Assembly (NCBI GenBank): GCA_963402885.1
Contig: OY727094.1
Location: forward strand, 33,668,501 to 33,732,500
Length of the DNA stretch: 64,000 bases
Reading direction: 5' to 3'
Source: Antedon bifida
Lineage: Eukaryota; Echinodermata; Crinoidea; Comatulida; Antedonidae
The notes beneath the pieces are model-generated. The model saw only the letters and a list, made by a program, of their open reading frames with translations. It did not search any database and was not told where the DNA came from. This document shows, piece by piece, positions 58,094-64,000 of the stretch. How positions within the stretch are numbered: position 1 is the first letter of the stretch; every line of letters begins with the position of its first letter. Made by a program: the position numbers and the translations under genes.

Positions 58094-60870
58094 AGTTTTT
58101 TTATGCGTTAAAATATTTATTGTGTTGTAAATTCAGATCTATTCTTATTATTTATTTTGATTGATTACAAATTGTGTTTGTCGTCCTCTATATTTACAAG
58201 CGCGTTTTACTAAAAATACTAAATGAAATTTATAAAAAGGATCTGCAAAGAGATTTCTTTTTTATTAACAACATTTTATGTGTAATTGGTGTTGCATTAT
58301 TATATATAAAAATATAATTATCATCAACAATACTATTTAAAACGCTGTATAAATAAGTTTACGATTTTCTACTGACAAATTGAATAGGCCCATTGTTTTT
58401 TTTTAATCTTATTTATTTTGTTAATATTTATTTATTTTTCTTCGTATAGAAAAGATAGAAAAATATCTGCTTCAACGACAAAAGAAACTGTGCGGGAAGG
58501 CCAGTATATTTACACCAGAAATAATGGGTGGCAGATACAAAGTTGATATTTCGCAAATGTTTACCGATATGGAACTGCTCAAGGAAACTGAAAACAATAA
58601 AGGAAGCAAACAAACAACATTAGAAGAAGTGGTAGATGTTATACAATCCACACCTGGATGTAGAGCCCTCATAGAAGGGGAGGGGGGTATTGGAAAAACT
58701 ACTATATTAAGGCATTTATCGTACAACTGGGCTACGCCTGCTCGATCAATTAAAGTATTTGAAGGTAAAATTGTATTTCTTTTAAATGTACGGGATTTAA
58801 AAAAGAATGATAAAATTTCCGATCTAATTGTAAAGCAATTGGATATGGAAGATTTTAATTTAGACACAGATCTCCCAGAGGACCCACGGTTAATTAAGAA
58901 ATGTATAAAGATACATGAAGACAAAATTGTTTTGCTACTAGATGGGTTAGATGAATTAAGGTTTAATAATCCAACCATAACCAGAATTTTCAGCGGGAAT
59001 AGCTTTGAAAAAAGTACTGTGGTGCTTACTTCCCGATCGGAAAACATAAATTATTTCATAAAATCGTGCAACGTACATGTAAGAGTTAAGGGGTTTAACA
59101 AAAATAGTATTGGTAAGTATATTGACAGGCATTTTAAGTATTTTGGAAAACCAAAATTGGGAAAGTCGCTTAAAGAAGAGTTGGATATTGACAATTATTG
59201 GGCTGGGGAAAAACATCCAGAAGCATATTCAATGTGCCAAAACCCAATGCTACTTCTTTCAATTTGTATGCTATGGCAAGACGCTCAGTCAGAAGTCAGA
59301 AGTCTTCCTAGTGACAGTTCTGATCTTTTTAAACAACTATTCCGTAGTATTTTAAATCAGTTTAACAAACAAAAACAATTTGCCAACATTTCTAAATTTG
59401 AACACACTCCAGCAAAATATATACATGCTATGATTTTGTTAGGAAAATGTATGTATAAAAACTTAAAAGATAATCAACTTTCAATAAACATGAAAGATTT
59501 GAATGATACACATTCTACAGAAAATATGATTGACATGGCCGTCAAACTTGGATTTGTTTACGAAGAAGCACCAATTTCAAAATCTAATTTTGAAAGTGTT
59601 TTCATGCCTCCCCACAAGTTGATAGTTGAGTCATTGGTAGGACTGTACTTGAGCAAATTATGTGAAAGTGAAGGTTTGAAGTTTGAATGCGAAGACGATG
59701 TAAGAGGATGATAATACATGGGATAAGTGTAAATTATGTGAAAGTGAAGGTATGACGTGTGGATGTAAGAAAGATATAAAACGATTACTTGCACCATTGG
59801 ATGATACTGAATGGCAGGTGATAAGAGAAAGTGAGTATTTATACAAAGCAAGAGAGTTTGCAATTGGTTTCCTTGGTGCTAACGCTAATGCATTTTTAAA
59901 GCACTGGGTTACAAATAGTTTGTCAACATATCGCTCTCTGCCGAGTAATTTAAAGTTTGTTAAAAAAAAACATAAAGAAGCTGTGGTAAATGCTTTGAAT
60001 TACCACATTCAAGATTTAGAAATAAAGAATCCTTCGGACGATATAGCTACCTCCATAGAATTGTTTATTAAACACATTAGTCCAGGTGAACAGTGTGATG
60101 GGCATTTCAAACGTCTGATTATGCAACTTTATTGCATGGAGGATTTTAATGAAAAAATCAAGCATTTTAGTAGTGGTAGGATGGAAGGGGAATGCAAGGG
60201 AAAAGTAATTGCACACATTTTAGCCATAGCTGAATGTAACGAACACACGATTATTAAGAATCTAAGACTAGGAGACTCTGATGCATTCAAACACTTCGTT
60301 ACAGAATGTTCTCTCAAACAAGTTCAATTATCATTACATTATCTCAATATCTCTGGTAATAACCTTCACAACATTGATGTTAATTCAATGTCTTCATTAC
60401 TCATTATGTGTCCTGAGCTGTGGGCGCTTGACATGAGTAATTGCAATCTATCAGGTGACGTCATCAATTACTTGGGTACAGAATGTTCTCTCAAACAAGT
60501 TCAATTAGCATTAAAATCTCTCGATATCTCTGGTAATAACCTTCACAACATTGATGTTAATTCAATGTCTTCATTTCTCATTATGTGTCCTGAGCTGACG
60601 TACCTTAACATGAGGGATTGCAATCTATCAGGTGACGTCATCAATCACTTGGGTACAGAATGTTCTCTCAAACAAGTTCAATTATTATTACGTTATCTCT
60701 ATATCTCTGGTAATAACCTTCACAACATTGATGTTAATACATTTTCTTCATTTCTCATTATGTGTCCTGAGCTGAGGTGGCTTTACATGAGTGATTGCAA
60801 TCTATCAGGTGAAGTAATTAATTACTTGACTGAAGAGTGTTTGAAGAGAAACATAACTTTCTATTATTAA

Positions 60871-62136
60871 ATTCACGATCATCATCCGCCAATAACTACA
60901 GTATGTAATGTACACTACGTCTCAATTCATATAAAGAGCGCATTTGTAAAAGTCGCAGTACACAAGTGTCAATATTGTAATTAAAAAATAGAATTGTATC
61001 TGTAAATCTAAAAATGGCATGTAATTAATTGATATGTTATAAAAACTGTTTAGTAATAATTTGTTATTATAATTGTGGTTTTTAAAGAAATAAATTTTGT
61101 TTTAGTTATATATTTGGTCGCGATCATCAAATTCATCCATATTCATCGTCCTTGTCGCGCGCGTGTCTACATCATACGCGTAATCAAAACAGCTGCAGCA
61201 TGCAGCAGCAGCTAGCTAGAGGAGATTTTCATTTTCAAATTCGTTCATTTTATTTGGTTCTATCTGACACTGAATGTCTGCAGCCACAAAGAACAAAAAT
61301 CTGTATAAATTGTCCATCAAGCACTATTATTATTACTAGAGTAGGTAGGCTACAACATAGGCAACAATGTCTAAATAACTAGGCGGCCTAGAAAGTAGGC
61401 TAGGCTCTTCTAGACTAGGCCTAGGTCTAGCCTAAACAGGTCTAGAACTTATACCTTGTTTGTCTGTGCTAGGCCTACTTACTAGCCTACTACTGACTGC
61501 CTCAACTCGGCTTGTCTAGTCTGCACATATTTGAGGTATGTTCTTTTCATTCAGTCATTCGATTGCTAAAGTTGAAGTTTGTAAGTAGGCTAGATAGAGA
61601 TTATTGTAATGTAAGTATTTAAATATTGTAAAGACTTGGTGGGACACTAGCTAGCTAGTAGAAGGACTAGAATAAGAACAGACAAAAATGATATTTATTA
61701 TTGTGTTCACTCTCTCTTTCTTTAAATTATTTTACATTAAAACATGAATCTTATTATAAACAATTATTTCCTTCTAATATATGATTAAATAAATATAAAT
61801 ATATTATTAAATAAATAATATATGATTAAATGATATGATATGTTCAATTTAGACTTGTATGCTTGACTTTTCAATGAAACACTAATTTGCACAACATTTG
61901 ATCTTGTTTGTATATTTAGAAAACCAATAGTATGTCTAAACCAGTGCTTATTTCATAATATCTTCATATATTTCATTTGTAGTGAATGTGAATGTGTATG
62001 CAGTGAGCATACTGCCATATTACATTGTGTGATAGTTGTGTATGAATGCCTATAGTATTTTAATTAATGTGTTATTATAAGAAAGAAAATATCAAATGCA
62101 TTTAATAAATATATTAATAATCTACTTTGCAGTATA
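60871..62136. other. NLR2 3' flank, paired with 30458-31775
   Basis: Very similar to the NLR1 3' flank. AATAAA at 61089-61094. The AGGCCTAG tract is shorter than in A. No gene seen. Confidence 0.7.
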
Positions 62137-62454
62137 ATAAATAACAATTGTCATTTTAAAGTACAGTAATATGTTCTGTACGGTTATATTCCATCTGTGT
62201 ATACTTATGTCTTGTATATATTGTTATATTACATAGCCTATGTAAATACGTGAACGTGATTGGTTGAAACTGCATCACATGACAACCACTGCGAGGATCG
62301 TAAATCGTATATATCCTCGAGAACGATGATATTGACTGAGTAATTTTCGCGTAATTATCGTGTCCCTGTCATTAATCATATAAATTCTCGAGTTCGATGA
62401 TATTGACTGTGTAATTTTCGTGTGGCAACACTCGCGTTAAACAAAAGTCATCTA

Positions 62455-62533
62455 CTGGATCTTGAACCTGCGATGGAATGCGGTGGAATTGTCACCTCCA
62501 TCACAAGACAACGCTTCACGCACTGCGCCACGG
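62455..62533 (-). mobile_element. tRNA-derived SINE head (possible)
   Basis: On the minus strand, TGGCGCAGTGCG (A-box-like, 62519-62530) and GGTTCAAGATCC (B-box-like, 62457-62468) lie about 50 bases apart, as in internal pol III promoters. The segment does not fold into a clean cloverleaf by eye, so a SINE or tRNA relic is likelier than a working tRNA gene. Confidence 0.4.
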
Positions 62534-62991
62534 AACTTGCTTGAAAAAATTAATCAACTAAACTATTTAAACTATGCATACATAGCGCCCTCATTTGTTA
62601 TTAGTCCTCCCTAGATGTGATGAAAGACCATTTGTGATTGGTTAATACTCACAGTAGTAACCGGTACGCGCGCGACGCACGATACTCGCAACTGAACATC
62701 CGGTGATTCGGCTCGAAGGAAGAAGACGAATTGTTATTTATTCGGCCTATGATAATATTATTATTATTAATGTAGGCTTATTGATGGAAATTCTTCTGTT
62801 ATTATTTAAACGACCTAGGCTAGTGAATATTTTATTGCCAAGGAATCATTAATTAGTAATTATCTGTATATTATTCTTCACAAGGTAAGGTGTCTAGGCA
62901 GCTTGTTTACATACAATACAACACAAGGAGGCTTAGATATAGCCTAGCCTAGCTTCACCCGACCCAGACTTGTTCTTGGCTATGTAATATA

Positions 62992-63178
62992 ACAGATATC
63001 GCCTTTTATATCGGTAAAATATAAGATTTAACATCCCCTCGGGATGATATTATGTTCTCGGGGAATTATATATATCCCTCAGCTGCCGCTTCGGGATATA
63101 TATATTCCCTCGAACATAATATCATTCCCTCGGGGATGTCAAATCTTATATTTCACCTCTAATCAGGCAATATCTGTA
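62992..63178. repeat. Large foldback element (~187 bases)
   Basis: Near-perfect palindrome: ACAGATATCGCC at the left, GGCAATATCTGT at the right; AAATATAAGATTT/AAATCTTATATTT and TCCCTCGGGG arms inside, centred near CAGCTGCCGCTTC (about 63085). Its CCCTCG-rich arms recall the nested foldback element at 4512-5227. Confidence 0.75.
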
Positions 63179-63565
63179 TAATATTCCATCTGTGTATACT
63201 TATGTCTTGTATATTATTGTTAAGTTTTTAGAATATTTTTATGTAATTATTACCTCCGCCAAGGAGGTTATATTTATTATTAGTATAATGTTAATTATTA
63301 TGAATGTTGTTCCAATGACTCGAGAAAATAACTTTTTCTTGAGGACAAAATTAATAATAAAGTTTTTTTTTAAATGTTATCTTTTTGTTAGTATTGTGTG
63401 ATGTTTACAGTATGTCAAAAATAAACCTGCAGAGACCATGATGTCATAATCATGTGATCAGGGGCAGGTCCAGTGGGAGGGGTAGCACTAGTTTCACGAG
63501 GTCCACCATTTGTCACCCAAAATCAAATCACATTTTTTAAGTCTAAATAATTATAAACAAACTTA

Positions 63566-63702
63566 AGCTCTGTCTACATGACCAACAAAGTGTGATGTGC
63601 CCAAATATGGTAGCGATATGCCCAAATGGTAGAGATACGATATCATAATGTCCATATATGGACACACCACATTTTTTTGTCACAAAGTGTAAAGACAGAG
63701 CT
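63566..63702. mobile_element. MITE (AGCTCTGTC family), independent insertion
   Basis: 137-base shorter member, inverted AGCTCTGTC ends, TTA on both sides (63563-63565, 63703-63705). A further solo end (GTGGACAGAGCTTTAG) follows at about 63734-63750, perhaps from an older or longer copy. Confidence 0.7.
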
Positions 63703-63844
63703 TTACAATTCATCACTCTTCTTGCTCTCCAGTGTGGACAGAGCTTTAGTAGCAAACCCATAAAAAACAAACTATTTATTAAAAACTTTCATTCAAAAAC
63801 CTATCCACCTCCTCCTAACCAATTAAACCAGAAGGTAAACAAAA

Positions 63845-64000
63845 ATGTTATTTTTTAATTTTTTGCATAATAAAGGAATGCTTTATGTTCAGTTTGTAAC
63901 AGTGATAAGTTCAGTCAAAATGCCAACCTAATCATTCTAATACAAGGAGTGTTTTTGATTACTATTTTCGAGAGGCGCAGATCAATTTAAAGTTAAAATA
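63845..64000. other. Copy B resumes (pair of 31772-31925)
   Basis: GCATAATAAAGGAATGCTTT ... GAGAGGCGCAGATCAATTTA matches copy A just upstream of GSTK1. The duplication therefore continues beyond the window and may include a second GSTK1. Confidence 0.85.

Larger units (their letters stand above)
55375..60870 (+). pseudogene. NLR2: NACHT/LRR paralogue lacking DED exons
   Basis: Exons matching NLR1: 55375-55434, 56008-56133, 56285-56335, 56472-56531, 57531-57596 (linker modules), and 58450-60870 (NACHT-LRR). The 56008 exon is long, with a lysine/arginine-rich insert (MIERKKRQAN). NACHT motifs are intact: GEGGIGKTT, LLLDGLDEL, VLTSRSEN. Three LRR repeats against five in NLR1. Damage: no start or DED exon upstream; linker exon at 58063 truncated; a partial 76-base duplication (KLCESEG repeated at 59655 and 59731) shifts the frame, with a stop at 59709-59711. 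A GT-AG intron 59700-59769 (70 bases) would restore the frame (...ECEDD/KDIKRLLAPLDD). Without a known 5' end I call it a probable pseudogene; a novel short receptor is possible. Confidence 0.7.
62137..63844. other. 1.7-kb insertion in copy B
   Basis: Interrupts the A/B alignment between ...TTTGCAGTATA and ATGTTATTTTTTAA. It contains a diverged ~75-base direct duplication (CGATGATATTGACTG, 62329 and ~62393), a tRNA-like segment on the minus strand, a long foldback element and an AGCTCTGTC MITE. TTCCATCTGTGTATACTTAT occurs at both ~62189 and ~63184, flanking part of it. No gene, clear ends or target duplication. Confidence 0.65.

Noticed and set aside
58472-59047. 191-codon minus-strand frame opposite NLR2 NACHT (and the like at 27646-28173)
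   Set aside because: Antisense shadow of the conserved NACHT exon; it has no features of its own.

Overview
The window is eukaryotic, AT-rich and intron-rich. It carries animal genes (GSTK1, NUDT8, NACHT-LRR receptors), animal transposons and abundant AGGCCTAG-type low-complexity DNA. I infer a marine invertebrate deuterostome, most likely an echinoderm. That rests on the NLR type and repeat style, not on a database match.

Layout. A large direct segmental duplication frames the window. Copy A runs from base 1 to at least 31925; copy B runs from about 47207 to the window end. Each copy holds AT-rich gene-free DNA, a 1.1-kb repeat unit, and then a NACHT-LRR (NLR) gene with its 3' flank. Copy A differs in three ways. 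It has a 9.2-kb PIF/Harbinger transposon (4310-13500) inserted in the first 1.1-kb unit. It has four tandem 1.1-kb units (13501-17830) where B has one. It has an extra 4.76 kb (19818-24577) with duplicated 5' NLR modules and the DED exon. Copy B has a 1.7-kb insertion (62137-63844).

Genes. NLR1 (23859-30457, +) reconstructs as an open nine-exon gene: DED-like domain, six short phase-1 linker exons, NACHT, LRRs. NLR2 (55375-60870, +) lacks the DED exons, has a truncated linker exon and has a frame break that a 70-base GT-AG intron could hide; it is probably a pseudogene. Between the copies lie GSTK1 (32429-35364, -, eight exons, intact), a satellite block (36800-37580), a structurally complete Ty3/Gypsy element with apparently identical LTRs (38468-43419), and NUDT8 (44686-46754, +), whose Nudix box appears to carry a frameshifting deletion. 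The Harbinger element carries a two-exon DDE transposase and a convergent four-exon MADF protein.

Most unusual signal. Four tiny palindromes (27-44 bases) start CATGGA and end TCCATG or nearly so. Three are flanked by perfect 7-base direct repeats and one by a 6/7 match. One (24809-24835) has a clean empty site in the paralogous copy at 55205-55211. They look like ultra-short hairpin insertions making 7-base target duplications. A fifth hairpin (35520-35547) of different sequence has 8-base flanking repeats.

All exon models were joined by eye from splice consensus, reading frame and remembered family features. No alignment or search was run.
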